Shown: one piece after another, positions 62,301 to 64,000 of the stretch
Position numbering within the stretch: the stretch's first letter is position 1
How the letters are laid out: every line of letters begins with the position of its first letter
NCBI GenBank assembly: GCA_963965975.1
Contig: OZ014423.1
Span: 3,684,301-3,748,300 of the forward strand
Direction: 5' to 3'
Length of the DNA: 64,000 nt
DNA from: Xestospongia bergquistia
Taxonomy: Eukaryota; Porifera; Demospongiae; Haplosclerida; Petrosiidae
Made by a program: the position numbers and the translations under genes
Notes under the pieces: generated by a model
What the model saw: only the letters and a program-made list of their open reading frames with translations
The model's database searches: none
Told to the model about the DNA's origin: nothing

Positions 62301-64000
62301 TAGTCTAAACCTTCTAAAGTCTTTAAATTAAAGACTTTAGAGCGTTATTGGAAAGAAACTTAATAAACTGTTAATGGCAGTTTATTTAGTTAGTCCCTTT
62401 CAGTCCTTTAGTCTGAGCAGTTTACTTTATAAAGTTAACTCTACAGTCTCAACCTTCTAAAGTCATTGAATTAAAAACTTTAGAACGTTAATGAAACAAA
62501 GTTAATAAGCTTTTAATGGCAGTTTATTTACTTAGTCCCTTTAAGTCCCTTAGTCTATGCAGTTTATTTTATAAACTAAACTCAATAGTCGAAACCTTAT
62601 AAAGTCTTTAAATTAAAGACTTTAGAGCGTTAATGCAAACAAACTTAATAAACTGTTACACACCAACTTAGTAAACTGTTAAATGCAGCTTATTTAGTTG
62701 GTCCCTCTAGGTCCTTTAGTCTGAACAGATTACTTTAGAAAGTTCACTCAATAGTCTAAACCTTCTAAAGTTTTTAAATTAAAGACTTTAGTGCTTTAAT
62801 ACAAACCAACTTAATAAACCGTTAATTGATGTTTATTTAGTTAGTCCATTTAAGTCCTTTAGTCTGAGCAGTTTCCTTTTTAAAGTACACCCAATAGTCT
62901 AAACCTTCTAAAGTCCTTAAATTAAAGACTTTAAAGCGTTAATGCAAACAAACTTAATAAACTGTTAATGGTAGTTTATTTAGTTAGTCGTTTTAAGGCC
63001 TTTAGTCTCAGCAGTTTATTTTATAACCTTAAGTCAATAGTCTAAACTTCTAAAGTCTTTAAATTAAAGACATTAGAGCATTATTGGAAACAAACTTGAT
63101 AAAATGTTAATTCCAGTTTATTTAGTTAGTCCCTTTAAGTCTTTTATTTTGAGCAGTTTACTTTATAAAATTCACTCAATAATCTAAACCTTCTAAAGTC
63201 TTTAAATTAAAGACTTTAGAGCATTAATGCAAACAAACTTAATAAACTGTTAATGGCAGTTTATTTAGTTAGTCGGTTTAAGTCCTTTAGTCTTTGCAGT
63301 TTACTTAATAAACTGAAATCAATAGCCTAACCCTCTTAAAGTCTTTAAATTAAAGACTTGAATGTTTTAATACACACCAACTTAGTAAACAATTAATTGC
63401 AGCTTATTTGGTTAGTCCCTTTAACTCCTTTAGTCTGAACAGATTACTTTAGAAAGTTCACTCGATAGTCTAAACCTTCTAAAGTCTTTAAATTAAAGAC
63501 CTTAGAGCATTAATGCAAACAAACTCGACAAACTGTTAATGGCAGTTTACTTAGTTAGTCCCTTTAAGTCCTTCAGTCTGAGCAGTTTACTTTTTAAAAT
63601 TTACTCAACAGTCTAAACCTTCTAAAGTCTTTAATTTAAAGATTTAAAATTGTTATTGCAAACAAACTTAATAAACTGTTAATGGCAGTTTACTTAGTTA
63701 GTCCCTTTAAGTCCTTTAGTCTGAGCAGTTTACTATTTGAAATTTATCAACAGTCTAAACCTTCTGAAGTCTTTAAATTAAAGACTTAGACTGTTAATCC
63801 AAACAAAGTTAATAAGCTGTTAATGGCAGTTTATTTACTTAGTCCCTTTAAGTCCCTTAGTCTCAGCAGTTTATTTTATAAACTAAACTCAATAGTCTAA
63901 ACCTTCTAAAGTCTTTAAATTAAAGACTTTAGAGCATTAATGCGAAGAAACTAAATATATTGTTAATGGCAGTTTATTTATTTAGTCCCTTTAAGTCCTT
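62288..64000 (-). repeat. Reversed satellite array, diverged subfamily (about 12 units, runs off the window)
   Basis: Units read as the reverse complement of the 143-bp satellite, with core palindromes near 62,325, 62,467, 62,609, 62,774 and on to 63,915. Spacing is about 140-145 bp. Subfamily markers on this strand are AAATTAAAG at the palindrome centre, ATGGCAGTTTATTTAGTTAGTCCC and CACTCAATAG. One unit near 62,640-62,690 is longer because an AACTTA(A/G)TAAACTGTTA segment is duplicated. Divergence between units is visibly higher than in the main array. Confidence 0.93.

Overview
The window is a eukaryotic, very AT-rich stretch, roughly nine tenths of which is one satellite DNA. A decayed pogo/Tigger-type transposase gene with introns and a C-terminal PHD finger, and a small TA-flanked inverted-repeat transposon, point to an invertebrate animal. 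Sponges and cnidarians carry such pogo-PHD genes, but the species cannot be named from this sequence. No host gene, rRNA, tRNA or CRISPR array was found.

Layout. (1) 1-56,521: about 395 head-to-tail copies of a 143-bp unit, all in one orientation. Each unit is a chain of three neighbouring inverted repeats. The array has higher-order structure: a 27-unit block (3,861 bp) duplicated in tandem at 36.6-44.3 kb, a 7-unit block (1,000 bp) at 20.3-22.3 kb, an 11-unit block (about 1,571 bp) at 51.9-54.75 kb, and dispersed 1.5-kb segments at 8.6-16.2 kb. Units become more divergent towards the right edge (from about 55.4 kb). (2) 56,521: the satellite reverses direction exactly at the centre of its own palindrome, and one reversed unit follows. 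(3) 56,662-61,027: non-satellite DNA holding the dead pogo-like transposase gene (57.55-60.50 kb), with stops, frameshifts and a triplicated 90-nt exon. (4) 61,028-61,329: two forward satellite units. (5) 61,330-62,123: a 794-bp element with 25-bp terminal inverted repeats and a TA target duplication, inserted into the satellite and carrying a remnant of a transposase DNA-binding domain. (6) 62,124-62,274: one forward unit, then a second orientation switch. (7) About 62,288-64,000: about 12 reversed units of a diverged subfamily, running off the window.

Functional reading. Nothing here looks like a working gene. The window shows how a palindrome-rich satellite evolves: block duplication inside the array, decay at the edge, inversion at palindrome centres, precise loss of a hairpin, and transposon accumulation where direction changes. 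The most notable points are the three-hairpin unit, the palindrome-centred inversion, and exon multiplication in the pogo-PHD gene.
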